From NCBI RefSeq assembly GCF_001981525.1, contig NZ_MPSB01000008.1, forward strand, positions 1-64,000: a stretch of 64,000 nucleotides of DNA. Direction: 5' to 3'. Every line of letters starts with the position of its first letter. Within the stretch, counting starts at the first letter, position 1. This DNA comes from Sphingomonas jeddahensis (GTDB lineage: Bacteria; Pseudomonadota; Alphaproteobacteria; Sphingomonadales; Sphingomonadaceae). The notes below the pieces were generated by a model that searched no databases, was not told the origin of the DNA, and worked only from the letters and a program-made list of their open reading frames with translations. Shown here piece by piece: positions 17,692-30,136 of this stretch. The position numbers were made by a program, and so were the translations under genes.

Positions 17692-17709
17692 AAGTTGGAA
17701 AAGTTGCAG

Positions 17710-17724
17710 GAACAAACATGGAAC
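17710..17724 (+). promoter_or_regulatory. SOS-box-like direct repeat GAAC-N7-GAAC
   Basis: GAAC at 17710-17713, seven bases, GAAC at 17721-17724. The reverse complement, GTTCCATGTTTGTTC, matches the alphaproteobacterial LexA-box pattern GTTC-N7-GTTC. It ends 22 bases before the ATG at 17747, where it would overlap a promoter. I estimate roughly one such match by chance in 64 kb at this GC content, so position is the main support. Confidence 0.55.
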
Positions 17725-17746
17725 AAAGCGACTCGGAGGATCGTCC

Positions 17747-17920
17747 ATGTCCCTGCTCACTCAGATCGACAGCTATCTTCGCCGTACCGGCACGCCCGAA
17801 TCGACCTTTGGGCGACGGGCGGTGAACGACCCACGACTGGTCCACGACATGCGTGGCGGACGCACGCCGGGGCCACGCGTTCGCGCGCGGGTCGAGGCGC
17901 TGTTGCGCGAGGGCCAGTGA
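17747..17920 (+). CDS. Small basic protein in SOS-box/S24 locus
   Basis: 57 residues (MSLLTQIDSYLRRTG...), basic, with an N-terminal amphipathic helix and an Arg/Gly/Pro-rich C-terminal half. The ribosome-binding site GGAGGA (17735-17740) is six bases from ATG, one of the best in the window. Its stop overlaps the next start (TGATG), so the two are translationally coupled. I do not recognise the family, but similar short proteins seem to occur near such regulators in sphingomonads. Likely DNA- or protein-binding by charge; no function is claimed. Confidence 0.7.
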   Translation: MSLLTQIDSYLRRTGTPESTFGRRAVNDPRLVHDMRGGRTPGPRVRARVEALLREGQ

Positions 17921-18231
17921 TGCGCGGGCCGGGAGCAAGCGTGCTGCTGGGCCGCGCCCTGTCTGCTGCGGCGGCCCGCCATGGCTGCGCCGTGTCGGTG
18001 GAGGAGCGTGAGGCGACGGCGTGGCACAGCGCGACGTTCAGCGGCGAGCGCCTTGCGCTGGCGCTGAGCGCGCCGGCGGGCGTTGCCTGGGGCGGCTGGC
18101 TGGCAACGATCGGCGACATGGACGTGGCCCTGCCCGGGCATCTGCTCGCCGACCTTTGCGTCACGCGCGAGGTGGAGCGCGACGGGCGATGCCATGCCCG
18201 CATCGACGCCCTGACGGTGGCGCAGGCCTGA
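17920..18231 (+). CDS. Hypothetical protein coupled to the SOS-box small gene
   Basis: 103 residues from ATG 17920, overlapping the preceding stop. The sequence is Ala-rich with one compact predicted alpha/beta core (RHGCAVSVEEREATAWHSAT, then GDMDVALPGHLLADL). There is no signal peptide, membrane segment or known motif that I can identify. It ends tail-to-tail against 18232-19140 with no gap. Co-regulation with the 57-residue protein is inferred from the overlap. Confidence 0.65.
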   Translation: MRGPGASVLLGRALSAAAARHGCAVSVEEREATAWHSATFSGERLALALSAPAGVAWGGWLATIGDMDVALPGHLLADLCVTREVERDGRCHARIDALTVAQA

Positions 18232-19140
18232 TCAGCTGCGCGCCATGCGGCGGAGCATGACCAGCGTATCGTCAAGGCTGGTGGCGGTGGGTGCGGGAGG
18301 CTCGGACGGGGGCGCGGGTTCGGGCGCCTTTCGGCGCTGGGCACCGCGTTCGAGCCGTTCGAGCAAGGTTGCGAGTGACGCGGGTTCGTCCGAACCGACA
18401 GGCGCAGCTGCGGTGGCAGGTGCGGGTTCGGGCGCCATCGCCATTGCCGGCTCGCTGACCGGTCGGGGTGCTTCCTGCACAGGCTCGATCTTGGGCTCGG
18501 GCTCGGGCTCGGGTTCTGGGGCCTCGGCGAGAAAATCGAGTATTGACTCCTCGGCGACCGGTTCAGCAAACTCCTCATCCTCTTCGCGCGCGGGGACGAC
18601 TACTACCGCCAGCGGCGGCACGGCGCGGCATGGCTCTCGCGGCACGTCGGGGATCGAGATCGGATCGAAAGAGGCGAGCCGCTGATCGAGATCGGCGGGC
18701 AAGGGCTGTTCCGGCTCGGGCACGCCGCGCGCGGGGGCAACCGTGATGATCGGCAGCGGCGGGCCGAGATCCTCCTCGGCGCGGATCGGTCGGCGTGGCG
18801 GATGATCGGGGTGCGCGTCGGCGCGGCGCATTGTTGGCACGTCGCGCAACACGGTGCGGCGCTTCAACATGGCCGCGGCTTGTCCGCGCAGCCGCCAAGC
18901 CAACCCCGCCGCGCCCACAAAGGGCGCCAGCACGGCCAGCGCGAGCAAGGTTCGGCCGGTGGCGCCGATCGGGGGTGCGGCGGCAGCGATGATCTTCGGC
19001 AGCCCCAAGCGCCACACGAGCACGTCGAGGCTGGCCTGCGGCATGGCCGCGACCAGCGCCGCCGCGACCACGCCGATCACCAGCATGACGAGCGGGAAGA
19101 TATATCCGCTCAGGTCCGTACCGCTTCGCTCTGAGTCCAT
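18232..19140 (-). CDS. Membrane protein with Pro/Glu-rich tail
   Basis: 302 residues. Two N-terminal membrane segments (about residues 12-34, IFPLVMLVIGVVAAALVAAM, and about 63-83) are followed by a long low-complexity cytoplasmic region rich in Pro, Glu and Ala, including an EPEPEPEPKIEP run, and a short conserved-looking C-terminal helix (SLDDTLVMLRRMAR). The start overlaps the end of the upstream glycosyltransferase by 31 bases. The pairing suggests a link to surface polysaccharide, but function is unknown. Confidence 0.7.
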   Translation of the reverse strand: MDSERSGTDLSGYIFPLVMLVIGVVAAALVAAMPQASLDVLVWRLGLPKIIAAAAPPIGATGRTLLALAVLAPFVGAAGLAWRLRGQAAAMLKRRTVLRDVPTMRRADAHPDHPPRRPIRAEEDLGPPLPIITVAPARGVPEPEQPLPADLDQRLASFDPISIPDVPREPCRAVPPLAVVVVPAREEDEEFAEPVAEESILDFLAEAPEPEPEPEPKIEPVQEAPRPVSEPAMAMAPEPAPATAAAPVGSDEPASLATLLERLERGAQRRKAPEPAPPSEPPAPTATSLDDTLVMLRRMARS

Positions 19141-20348
19141 TTTCCGTCCTTGCCCCCGGCAGCGATCAGCCGCTGGTACACCGGCTCGTAGCGCGAAATA
19201 TTTGAGGACCAGTTACGCTCGCGCTCCACGAACGCACGCGCTTGTGCCCGCCGCACATCCCAGATGCCGCGATCGGATAGCAGGCGGGCGAGCGCGGCAG
19301 CGATGGCGGCGGGATCATCGGCGGCGAACAAGGTTCCGGTCTCGCCATCGCGAATCAGCTCACGATGGCCCCCGACGTCTGACGCGGCGACCAGCCGGCC
19401 CTGCGCCATCGCCTCCAGCGGCTTTAGCGGCGTGACGAGATCGGTGAGGCGCATCTTCTTGCGCGGGTAAGCGAGCACGTCGACCAGGCTGTAATAGCGC
19501 TCGACCTCCTGGTGCGGCACGCGGCCGGCGAAGCGGATGCGGTCTGCCGCGGGAGATGCGGCGGCCTGCGCACGCAGGGCCGCTTCCATCGGTCCGCCGC
19601 CAACCAGCAGCAAATGCGCGCGCGGGCGCTCGGCCAGCAGCGCCGGCACCGCCGCGATCAGATCGTCGAGCCCCTCGTAATCGTAGAAGCTGCCGATGAA
19701 GCCGATCACCTCGCCGTCGAGGCCGAGCTGATCCGCGAGCGCTGCATCGCGCGGGGGTGGGTCGCCGAACAAGGCCATGTCGACGCCATTGGGGGAGACC
19801 ATGATCTTGTCCGCCAGCACGCCGCGCGCGAGCAGATCCGCCTTCAGCCCTTCGCAGATTACCGCCACCGCATCGGCGTGCTTCACCGCCCAGCTTTCGA
19901 GTGCGCGCGTCGCCTTGTAGCGCAGCGACCCTTCAGTGCCGGTGCCGTTGCCGACCGCGGCGTCTTCCCAGAAAGCGCGGATCTCATAAACCAACGGCAG
20001 CTTCAGGCGCCGCGTCGCGCTGAGCGCTGCCAGTGCATCGAGCACAGGGGAATGGGCGTGAACGATGTCGGGCCGGAACGCCTTGGCGACCGCGGCGATG
20101 CGGCGGCCGAATGCGGCCACCTCCGCCATTTCGCCGAGCGGCGCGCGCAGCTTCCACGACGGCGGGGTACGGTGAAAGGTGATGCCATCCACTTGCTCGA
20201 CCGCCGGCGCGTCATGGTGATGGCGCGGGCCGGTGACGGCGGCGACATCCCATCCGCGCGCCAGCTGCGCCTTGACGATCGCGCGGGTGCGGAAGGTGTA
20301 GCCGCTTTGCAGCGGCAGACCGTGATCGAGGACGTGGAGGATGCGCAT
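19110..20348 (-). CDS. Exosortase A-associated glycosyltransferase (GT4 type)
   Basis: 412 residues from ATG 20348 (ribosome-binding site GAGGAAG upstream; a longer start at 20366 lacks support). The N-terminus MRILHVLDHGLPLQSGYTFR is the hallmark of the TIGR04063 family of PEP-CTERM/exosortase-A glycosyltransferases. The C-terminal GT4 fold shows VSPNGVDMALF, IGFIGSFYDYEGL and the E-x7-E region PLKPLEAMAQGRLV. It probably adds sugars in assembly of an exosortase-linked exopolysaccharide. It is divergent from the ligase gene at 20572. No exosortase or PEP-CTERM substrate is in this window. Confidence 0.9.
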   Translation of the reverse strand: MRILHVLDHGLPLQSGYTFRTRAIVKAQLARGWDVAAVTGPRHHHDAPAVEQVDGITFHRTPPSWKLRAPLGEMAEVAAFGRRIAAVAKAFRPDIVHAHSPVLDALAALSATRRLKLPLVYEIRAFWEDAAVGNGTGTEGSLRYKATRALESWAVKHADAVAVICEGLKADLLARGVLADKIMVSPNGVDMALFGDPPPRDAALADQLGLDGEVIGFIGSFYDYEGLDDLIAAVPALLAERPRAHLLLVGGGPMEAALRAQAAASPAADRIRFAGRVPHQEVERYYSLVDVLAYPRKKMRLTDLVTPLKPLEAMAQGRLVAASDVGGHRELIRDGETGTLFAADDPAAIAAALARLLSDRGIWDVRRAQARAFVERERNWSSNISRYEPVYQRLIAAGGKDGKWTQSEAVRT

Positions 20349-20441
20349 CGCCGCTTCCTCTGCCATGGGCGCGCTTAACGGCGCGTCAACTGCCCGCCGC
20401 TAGCGTGGCGACCGCAACCGGGGACAAGCAGCACCACCGCC

Positions 20442-20579
20442 ATGATCGACAATCTCGCCCTCGGGATCAGCCATGGCCTGCTGCTGCTCGCCGCATGGCT
20501 GCTGCTGCGCCGCGACGATCTCGATTCGGAAGCGCCGCCAGCCGACAAGACCGCCCGGGGGCGTCGGCCGCGTGCGTGA
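20442..20579 (+). CDS. Tiny one-helix membrane protein coupled to O-glycosylation ligase
   Basis: 45 residues: MIDNLALGISHGLLLLAAWL starts a single membrane helix, followed by an acidic/basic tail rich in Arg, Pro and Ala. The last 8 bases overlap the GTG start of the ligase, implying translational coupling. I believe equivalents precede the ligase in other sphingomonads, but cannot verify. Function unknown; a membrane partner of the ligase is possible. Confidence 0.65.
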   Translation: MIDNLALGISHGLLLLAAWLLLRRDDLDSEAPPADKTARGRRPRA

Positions 20580-21921
20580 CCTTGCCTTTATCGGGTTTCT
20601 AGTGGCGCTGTTCGGGCTCGGTTTCCGCCGGCCGTTCATCTTTGTCCTGACCTATATCTACATCGACATCGTCTCGCCGCAGCGGATCACTTATTATCTG
20701 CTCAACAGCGTGCCGATCTCGATGATGGCGGCGGGGCTGGCGGTCCTCGCCTGGCTGGTGGTGGACGACAAGAAGGATGCGCGGTTCGCGCCACGGCAGG
20801 CGTTGATCCTGCTGCTGCTGATCTATTGCGGCCTGACCACGCGCACGGCGGACTTCCCGGCGGAGGCGGCGGAGAAATGGGCTTGGGTGTGGAAGAACCT
20901 GGCCTTTGCCGTGTTCCTGCCGCTCACGCTGCGCACGAAGCTGCGCATTGAGGCGCTGCTGCTGTTCGTCGTCCTCTCCGCCAGTTCGATCATCATCGTC
21001 GGCGGGATCAAGACGCTGGCCTCGGGCGGCGGCTATGGCGAGCTCAACCTGATGGTGACCAACAATTCAGGGCTGTACGAAGGGTCGATCATCTCCGCGG
21101 TGGCGATTTCGATCATTCCGATCGTCCTGTGGTTCGCGCGGCACGGTACGATCTTTCGGCCCGAGTGGAAGGTGTGGACCTTTTGCGGTGCGCTGACCTT
21201 CGCCTGCCTGCTGATGCCGGTCGGCACCTCCGCGCGCACGGGGCTGCTGTGCATCGCCTTCCTGGCGGTGCTGATGCTGCGCGAGGTGAAGCGCAAGATG
21301 CTGTATCTTGCCGCGCTGGGGCTGGTGGGCGTGATGGCGGTGCCATTCCTGCCGAGCGCGTTCAGCGAGCGGATGGGAACGATCAAGACCTATCAGGCTG
21401 ACGAATCCGCTTCGACGCGGTTGGCGGTTTGGAAATGGACATGGGACTACGCCAAGGCCAATCCGTTTGGCGGCGGCTTCGAGGCCTATATGCAAAACCG
21501 GATCCGCTACGACACGGTTCAGGTCTCGAAGGAGGGAGCAGGCCACACCGTCCAGCGCGCTTCAACGGTGGTGGACAAGAGCCGCGCTTACCATTCGAGC
21601 TATTTCGAGATGCTGGGCGAGCAAGGATATCCCGGGCTCCTCCTGTGGCTCCTTATCAACGGCATCGGCGTCGTCCGGATGGAAGTGCTGCGTCGGCGCT
21701 ACAAGGAGGGCGAGTTCGCCTGGGCAGGCAGCTTGGCGGGCGCGTTGCAGCATGCGCACCTGATCTACTTGCTGGGCGGGGCATTCGTAGGCATCGCGTT
21801 CCAATCGTTCCTGTTCATGCTGCTTGGCGCACAGATCGGGCTGGACACGTATCTGTCGCGGCGTCGCTCCGAAACGGCGTGGCGGCCGATGCGGCGGGCG
21901 TGGGCGGGCGCGGCCGCCTGA
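20572..21921 (+). CDS. Exosortase A-associated O-glycosylation ligase (Wzy_C family)
   Basis: 449 residues from GTG 20572 (MRDLAFIGFLVALFGLGFRR). About ten membrane segments and the O-antigen ligase/Wzy_C features: NNSGLYEGSI, the long periplasmic loop with FGGGFEAYMQNRI, and SYFEMLGEQGYPGLLLWL. It resembles the TIGR03097 family found with exosortase A systems. It probably polymerises or ligates glycan from undecaprenyl diphosphate in the periplasm. The longer frame from 20473 has no family likeness before residue M of MRDLAF. Confidence 0.88.
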   Translation: MRDLAFIGFLVALFGLGFRRPFIFVLTYIYIDIVSPQRITYYLLNSVPISMMAAGLAVLAWLVVDDKKDARFAPRQALILLLLIYCGLTTRTADFPAEAAEKWAWVWKNLAFAVFLPLTLRTKLRIEALLLFVVLSASSIIIVGGIKTLASGGGYGELNLMVTNNSGLYEGSIISAVAISIIPIVLWFARHGTIFRPEWKVWTFCGALTFACLLMPVGTSARTGLLCIAFLAVLMLREVKRKMLYLAALGLVGVMAVPFLPSAFSERMGTIKTYQADESASTRLAVWKWTWDYAKANPFGGGFEAYMQNRIRYDTVQVSKEGAGHTVQRASTVVDKSRAYHSSYFEMLGEQGYPGLLLWLLINGIGVVRMEVLRRRYKEGEFAWAGSLAGALQHAHLIYLLGGAFVGIAFQSFLFMLLGAQIGLDTYLSRRRSETAWRPMRRAWAGAAA

Positions 21922-21925
21922 GTTT

Positions 21926-21953
21926 CGTCACCCCGGACCTGATCCGGGATGAC
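21926..21953. repeat. Half of a family-B hairpin repeat
   Basis: cgtcaccccggacctgatcc-gggatgac, a self-complementary element of the CGTCAT(C/G)CCGG family seen at 25166-25261, 48363-48452, 55975-56069, 56167-56194 and 62664-62770. It follows the ligase stop and may act as a transcriptional end. The gap to acnA otherwise holds a TTGACA at 22041 without a clear -10 hexamer. Confidence 0.7.
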
Positions 21954-22185
21954 CGCGGGTATGTGGTGAGCAACGGGCAGCTTCTTGCGAACGAATCGCG
22001 AAAAGCGCGATCGTCAAGTCTTTTCCGCAACCTGCCCACGTTGACACCTTCCCCCGACCCCCGCCCGCTGCTATCGGCCCTTTCGACGCTTCACATCGCC
22101 CGTCTGGGCGCGCCCGCGCGTGGGTCCCTACCTGCGCTTCCCCGCCGCGCCCGAGCCGGGCCGCACCTATGGGGAAAGGACCCGC

Positions 22186-24870
<2,685 letters not shown>

Positions 24871-24888
24871 GAGGACGCGCCTTCTTCT

Positions 24889-24994
24889 CCCCTCCCGCTT
24901 GCGGGAGGGGTCGGGGAAGGGCCTGTCTACTTAGAGTAACGGGCAGCGGCGTGCGCGGACACGCCCTCCCCTAGCCCCTCCCGCAGGCGGGAGG
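24889..24994. repeat. Intergenic hairpin repeat, family C
   Basis: ctcccctcccgcttgcggga-gggg facing gcccctcccgcaggcgggag-gg. Each half is itself a hairpin and the two are in inverted orientation. Similar elements lie at 27957-28035, either side of valS. Confidence 0.75.
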
Positions 24995-25006
24995 GATGAG
25001 ATACAG

Positions 25007-25043
25007 AAAAGGGGCGAGGCGTTCTGGACGCCTCGCCCCTTTT
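25007..25043. terminator. Bidirectional rho-independent terminator
   Basis: A perfect 16-base stem (AAAAGGGGCGAGGCGT / ACGCCTCGCCCCTTTT) with a 5-base loop, flanked by A on one side and T on the other. It lies between the converging acnA and valS genes and can serve both. Confidence 0.9.
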
Positions 25044-25064
25044 CTTGCTGTTCACCCCAACCAT

Positions 25065-25146
25065 CCGTTCGTGCTGAGCCTGTCGAAGCACGTGTCAGAA
25101 GCGCTGCCGTGCGGCGCACGCCCTTCGACAAGCTCAGGGCGAACGG
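25065..25146. repeat. Intergenic hairpin repeat, family A
   Basis: Inverted pair ccgttcgtgctgagcctgtc and cccttcgacaagctcagggc, then gaacgg. The complete form of the family also seen at 1571 and 16880. Confidence 0.85.
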
Positions 25147-25165
25147 AGTGGAAGTTTTCCTTCAA

Positions 25166-25261
25166 CGTCATGCCGGGCTTGTCCCGGCATCCACTGTTCC
25201 GCGTGCCCTACTTTCGTGAGGTTCGCGGACGGGTGGATGCCGGGACAAGCCCGGCATGACG
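25166..25261. repeat. Intergenic hairpin repeat, family B
   Basis: cgtcatgccgggcttgtccc at the left and gggacaagcccggcatgacg at the right, exact reverse complements over 20 bases, about 50 bases apart. Located just after valS. Confidence 0.85.
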
Positions 25262-25269
25262 GATTTGGC

Positions 25270-27918
25270 TTACCCCAGCCGCGCCAACGCCGCCGTCAGC
25301 CGCTCCGCCTCAGCGGCCTTCTCCGCGTGATCGGCGCGCGCCTTTTCCACCGCTTCGGGCTTGGCGCGCTCGACGAAGCTGGCGTTGCCCAGCCGTCCAG
25401 CCAAGCCATCCCGCTCCTTCTCCGCCGCCGCGATCGCCTTCGCCAGACGCGCGCGTTCGGCGGCGAGGTCGATCACGTCGCCGAGCGCGAGCCGGAACGT
25501 TGCTTCGTCCACCACCACCTGCGCGGTGCCGCCCGACACCTCGCCCGGATCGATCCGGGCGAGACGCGCGATCGTCGCAGCGTTGCGTTGCAAGCGCGCC
25601 CCAGTCTCCGCGCCGGCATCCGCCACCGCATAGGGCAGTCGCGCCCCCGGCGGCACGTTCAGCTCGGTCCGGCTCGACCGCACCTCGCTGACCAGCCGGA
25701 TCAGCCAGTCGATTTCCTGCGCCGCCGCCGGATCGATCGCGCGCGCGTCCGCCATCGGCCACGCCGCAACGATCAGGTCGTGCTCGCGCTCCGCCAGCGC
25801 GTGCCACAATTCCTCGGTGATAAAGGGCATGAACGGGTGCAGCACGACCAGAATCTGGTCGAGCACCCAGCCGGCGACCGCCTTGGTCTCCTCGTCGATG
25901 CTCCCCTTGATCAGCTCCAGATACCAGTCGCAGAATTGGCTCCACACGAACTGATAGATGGCGTTGGCCGCGGCATCGAAGCGGTATTCGCCAAGCGCGA
26001 GGTCGACCGCCTGAATCGCCTTGATTGCTTCGCCGACGATCCACTTGTTGACCGCGGAGGTCGCCGGTGGCGGCTCCAGCGTGGTCGAGCCGCCGATGCC
26101 GTTCGCCTGGCAGAAGCGGCTGGCGTTCCACAGCTTGGTCGCGAAGTTGCGATAGCCCTCGACCCGCTTCTCATCCATCTTGATGTCGCGGCCCTGGCTT
26201 TCCATCGCCGCCATGAAGAAGCGCAGCGCATCTGCGCCGTATCTGTCGATCAGGCCGAGCGGATCGACGGTATTGCCCTTGGACTTGGACATCTTTGCGC
26301 CATCGGCGGCGCGGACCAGACCGTGCAGGTAGAGCGTGCGGAACGGCACGTCCTTCATGAAGTGCATACCCTGCATCATCATGCGCGCATCCCAGAAGAA
26401 CAGGATGTCGAAGCCCGAGATGAGCACATCGTTAGGGTAGCGGCCGGCGAGCGTCGGGTCGGCGTTCTCCGGCCATCCCATCGTGGCGAACGGCCACAGT
26501 GCGGAGGAGAACCACGTATCGAGCACGTCGGGATCGCGCGTCAGTGCGACGCCCTCGCCCGCTTGCGCCTGCGCCTCGGCTTCGGTTTCCGCGACATAGG
26601 CGTTGCCGTCAGCATCGAACCATGCCGGGATCTGGTGGCCCCACCACAATTGCCGCGAGACGCACCACGGCTGGATGTTCTCCATCCAGTTGAAGAACGT
26701 CTTCTCCCACGTCTTGGGGACCAGCCGGATCGCGCCGGACTGCACCGCTTCGATCGCCGGCTGGGCCAGCGTCGCGGCATCGACATACCATTGGTCGGTC
26801 AGCCACGGCTCGATCACCACACCCGAGCGGTCGCCGAACGGCGTCTGGATCGTGCGCGGCTCGGAATCATGTTCCTCGCCGTCCTTGTCTACGTGCGGGA
26901 CGAGGACGCCATCCGCCTTCAACCGCGCGACCACCGCCTTGCGCGCTTCGGCGGTCGATAGCCCCAGCAGTTCGGCCGGGATCAGCCCGTCCGCCACCTG
27001 GACGATGTTCGCCCTGGCATCGAGCATGTTGAGCATCTCGCCGGCCTTCATGCCGGCGCGCTTGCCGACCTCGAAATCGTTGAAGTCATGCCCCGGCGTG
27101 ATCTTCACCGCGCCCGAACCCAGTTCCGGATCGGCATGTTCGTCGGCCACGATCGGGATCAGGCGGCCGGTGATCGGCAGGCGGACGTTCTTGCCGATCA
27201 GCGCGGTGTAGCGTTCGTCGGTCGGGTGGACCGCGACGGCCATGTCGGCGAGCATCGTCTCGGGGCGCGTCGTCGCGACCTCGATATGGCCCGAGCCGTC
27301 CTCCAGCGGGTAGCGCAGCCGCCAGAACTGCCCCTTCACCTCGCGCGTCTCGACCTCGAGATCGCTGATCGCGGTGCCGAGGCCGGGATCCCAATTCACC
27401 AGGCGCTTGTCGCGATACAGCAGGCCCTGGCGATGCAGCTCGACGAAGACCTTGAGCACGGCCTTCGAGAAGCCCTCGTCCATCGTGAACCGCTCGTTGG
27501 CCCAGTCCATCGAGCAGCCGAGCCGGCGCAGCTGGCCGGTGATCTGGCCGCCGCTCTCGGCCTTCCATTCCCAGACCTTGGCGACGAACTCCTCGCGGGT
27601 GAAATCGGTGCGCTTCTGCTGCTTGAGCGCCATCTGCCGCTCGACCACCATCTGCGTCGCGATGCCGGCATGGTCGGTGCCGACCACCCAGAGCGCGTCC
27701 TTGCCCTTCAGCCGCGCATGACGGGTGAGGATGTCCTGCAGCGTATTGTCGAGCGCATGGCCGATGTGGAGCGAACCGGTGACGTTGGGCGGCGGGTTGA
27801 CGATCGTCCACGGCTCGGCGTTCGGGCGCTCGGGGCGGAACAGGCCGCTGGTCTCCCAATGCTGGTACCAGCGGGATTCGATCGTGGCGGGGTCGAAGGT
27901 CTTGGGAAGCTCGCTCAT
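25270..27918 (-). CDS. valS: Valyl-tRNA synthetase
   Basis: 882 residues, class I synthetase that charges tRNA-Val and edits threonine. HIGH is at residues 51-54 ([16 protein letters not shown]) and KMSKS near 541-545 ([13 protein letters not shown]). The C-terminal coiled-coil arm (about 815-882) is Ala/Glu/Arg rich, as in the family. Shorter than Escherichia ValS (951) but normal for alphaproteobacteria. Converges on acnA. Confidence 0.97.
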   Translation of the reverse strand: MSELPKTFDPATIESRWYQHWETSGLFRPERPNAEPWTIVNPPPNVTGSLHIGHALDNTLQDILTRHARLKGKDALWVVGTDHAGIATQMVVERQMALKQQKRTDFTREEFVAKVWEWKAESGGQITGQLRRLGCSMDWANERFTMDEGFSKAVLKVFVELHRQGLLYRDKRLVNWDPGLGTAISDLEVETREVKGQFWRLRYPLEDGSGHIEVATTRPETMLADMAVAVHPTDERYTALIGKNVRLPITGRLIPIVADEHADPELGSGAVKITPGHDFNDFEVGKRAGMKAGEMLNMLDARANIVQVADGLIPAELLGLSTAEARKAVVARLKADGVLVPHVDKDGEEHDSEPRTIQTPFGDRSGVVIEPWLTDQWYVDAATLAQPAIEAVQSGAIRLVPKTWEKTFFNWMENIQPWCVSRQLWWGHQIPAWFDADGNAYVAETEAEAQAQAGEGVALTRDPDVLDTWFSSALWPFATMGWPENADPTLAGRYPNDVLISGFDILFFWDARMMMQGMHFMKDVPFRTLYLHGLVRAADGAKMSKSKGNTVDPLGLIDRYGADALRFFMAAMESQGRDIKMDEKRVEGYRNFATKLWNASRFCQANGIGGSTTLEPPPATSAVNKWIVGEAIKAIQAVDLALGEYRFDAAANAIYQFVWSQFCDWYLELIKGSIDEETKAVAGWVLDQILVVLHPFMPFITEELWHALAEREHDLIVAAWPMADARAIDPAAAQEIDWLIRLVSEVRSSRTELNVPPGARLPYAVADAGAETGARLQRNAATIARLARIDPGEVSGGTAQVVVDEATFRLALGDVIDLAAERARLAKAIAAAEKERDGLAGRLGNASFVERAKPEAVEKARADHAEKAAEAERLTAALARLG

Positions 27919-27956
27919 GGCGGCGAGCCATAGCGAGGCGGGTGGGGGAACCCAAG

Positions 27957-28035
27957 TCCCCCTCCCGCTCGCGGCCCGCAGGCGAGGCGTCTGACGACAG
28001 CCCCTCCCCCGACCCCTCCCGCGAGCGGGAGGGGA
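27957..28035. repeat. Intergenic hairpin repeat, family C
   Basis: tccccctcccgctcgcggcc at the left and gacccctcccgcgagcggga, then ggggag, at the right. It fills the gap between valS and the S9 peptidase gene. Confidence 0.75.
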
Positions 28036-28048
28036 GTTTGAGCGGGAC

Positions 28049-30097
28049 TTACTCCGCCTCCGCCCGCTTCCCCGTCCACTGGTTCATCCAGCCGATCACC
28101 TCGCGATACCATTGCCGCGAGTTCTTCGGCTTCAGCACCCAATGGTTCTCGTTGGGGAACACCAGCAGCCGCGACGGGATTTCGCGCCGCTGGAGGGCGG
28201 TGAACGCCGCCAGCCCTTGGGTATAGGGAATGCGGAAATCCTTCTCGCCGGTGATGACGAGCTGCGGCGTCTTCCACTTGGCGACGTGATTGACCGGGTT
28301 CCACTTCTCGAACGCTGCGGGGTCCTCGTAATAGGTCTTCCCGCCGTGCTCCCATTCGTCGAACCAGAGTTCCTCGGTCTCATACGCCATGGCGCGCGCG
28401 TCGAAGACGCCGTCATGCTGGACGATGCACTTGAACCGGTCGGGCCACTGGCCCTCGATCCAGTTCATCATGTAGCCGCCATAGGAGGCGCCGAGCGCGC
28501 AGGCATTGTCGCCGTCGAGCCAGGTGAACTTGGCGGTCGCGGCGGCGAGGCCCTTCTTGAGGTCTTCAAGCGGCCAGCCGCCCCAGTTATTACGGATGCT
28601 GTCGGTAAAGGCTTGGCCGTAGCCGGTCGAGCCATGGAAATCGACCGCGACCAGCCCGTAACCCGCACCCGCGAACACCGCCGGGTTCCAGCGGTACGAC
28701 CAGCTGTTGTTGCTCGATCCCTGCGGCCCACCGTGGACCATGTACGCGACGGGCAGCTTGCCAGAATTTGGGCCCGCGCTGCCCACCGGCTTCACCGCAT
28801 AGCCATACACTGTGTCGTTGTTCGCGCCGGTGAAGCTGAACCGCTCAACCGCCGGCATGTCGATGCCGGCGAGCTTGGCGGCGTTGACATTGGTCAGCCG
28901 CTTCGGTGCAGCGGCGCCTGCGATGCGGTAGAAATCAGCGGGCGCGGTGAGCGAGTCCATCGCCACCACCGGGCCAGCCGGCGTCATCGCCACCGCGCCA
29001 ACGTGGCCCTCCTGCGTCAGGCGCTTCACGTCCCCGGTCGCCGCATCGACGCGGAACAGCGGTGTTTCCTGCGTGTCATCCGCCGTGACGTAGATGCTGC
29101 GCGAATCGGGCGCCCAGGTGATCGAGCCGACCGAACGATCCCAGCGCTCGGTCAGCGACACCGTCTGCCCGCTTGCGAGATCGCGCACCGTCAGCACCTG
29201 ACGATCCGCTTCGTAGCCGGGGCGGCGCATCGCGAAATAGGCGAGCTTGCGGCCGTCCGGCGACACGCTCGGCTGGTTGTCGGTCGCGTCATTGGCGTCG
29301 GTAAGGTTGGTCGGTGCGACACTGCCGTCCGCGGGCACGGAGAAGATGTCGAGATTGGTCGAGGTCGGCTCGATCCGCCCCGCTTCACGCAGTGCGAAAT
29401 AGATCGTCTTGCCATCTGGGCTCCACGCGATTTCCTCGCCCCCGCCGAACGGCTTGGACGGCGTATCGCCGACGAGCGTGCCGATTACCGCTTTGCCATT
29501 GCCCGGCGCACCGGCCGCGGTGAGCGGCAGGACGAAGAGTTGCGAGCGCTTGCCGTCGCTCCACGTATCCCAGTGTCGCACGAACATCCGGTCATAGGTG
29601 CGGCCCGATCCGGCATCGGCCAACTTGCGGATCATCGGCTCTTCGAGGCTCGGCGCGCCGGGCAGGCGATCGGCCCAGACGACCAGCTTGTCGCCGGTCG
29701 GCGCGACCTTGAAGCCGCTGAACCCGCCCTTGAAGTTGGTCAGCTTGCGCGGGGTGCCGCCGGCGACGGGCACGGACCAGATCGCATCATCGGCGGTATA
29801 ATAGACGCTGGTGCCGACGATCTGCGGGTCGTTCTCGTCCACCTGCGGGTCGGCGAGCAGCTTTTGCGGCTGTGCGCCGGAACGCGACAGGTCGAGCCGC
29901 CACAGGTCGAACCGGCCGCGATCCGCATCGAGATCGGTCTCGCGCTGCGCCCAGACCATCCAGCGCCCGTCCTTGGACACGGTCGGCGCACCGATGCGGC
30001 TGAGCATCGTCACGTCTTCGATGGTGAGCTGGCGGGCTTGGGCCGGGGCGGCGGCGATGGCGAGCGCGGCGAGGCTCGCGGACAGGAGGATCCTCAT
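28049..30097 (-). CDS. Secreted S9-family prolyl oligopeptidase-like peptidase
   Basis: 682 residues with a signal peptide ([19 protein letters not shown], cleavage near residue 22). A beta-propeller of WD40-like repeats occupies about residues 30-400. The alpha/beta-hydrolase domain has nucleophile Ser in GASYGGYM (about 535-540), Asp in [10 protein letters not shown] and His in PNENHW. It resembles acylaminoacyl/dipeptidyl peptidases that trim peptides in the periplasm. Substrate cannot be deduced. Monocistronic by context, with hairpin repeats on both sides. Confidence 0.92.
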   Translation of the reverse strand: MRILLSASLAALAIAAAPAQARQLTIEDVTMLSRIGAPTVSKDGRWMVWAQRETDLDADRGRFDLWRLDLSRSGAQPQKLLADPQVDENDPQIVGTSVYYTADDAIWSVPVAGGTPRKLTNFKGGFSGFKVAPTGDKLVVWADRLPGAPSLEEPMIRKLADAGSGRTYDRMFVRHWDTWSDGKRSQLFVLPLTAAGAPGNGKAVIGTLVGDTPSKPFGGGEEIAWSPDGKTIYFALREAGRIEPTSTNLDIFSVPADGSVAPTNLTDANDATDNQPSVSPDGRKLAYFAMRRPGYEADRQVLTVRDLASGQTVSLTERWDRSVGSITWAPDSRSIYVTADDTQETPLFRVDAATGDVKRLTQEGHVGAVAMTPAGPVVAMDSLTAPADFYRIAGAAAPKRLTNVNAAKLAGIDMPAVERFSFTGANNDTVYGYAVKPVGSAGPNSGKLPVAYMVHGGPQGSSNNSWSYRWNPAVFAGAGYGLVAVDFHGSTGYGQAFTDSIRNNWGGWPLEDLKKGLAAATAKFTWLDGDNACALGASYGGYMMNWIEGQWPDRFKCIVQHDGVFDARAMAYETEELWFDEWEHGGKTYYEDPAAFEKWNPVNHVAKWKTPQLVITGEKDFRIPYTQGLAAFTALQRREIPSRLLVFPNENHWVLKPKNSRQWYREVIGWMNQWTGKRAEAE

Positions 30098-30136
30098 GGG
30101 ATCGGGTTAAGCAGATCGTATCGGTGGCGACAATCG

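Noticed and set aside
22041..22072. TTGACA as an acnA promoter -35 box
   Set aside because: No acceptable -10 hexamer at 15-19 bases; not strong enough to annotate.
24889..25261. Repeat cluster between acnA and valS as a CRISPR array
   Set aside because: Copies are different palindrome families without regular spacers.
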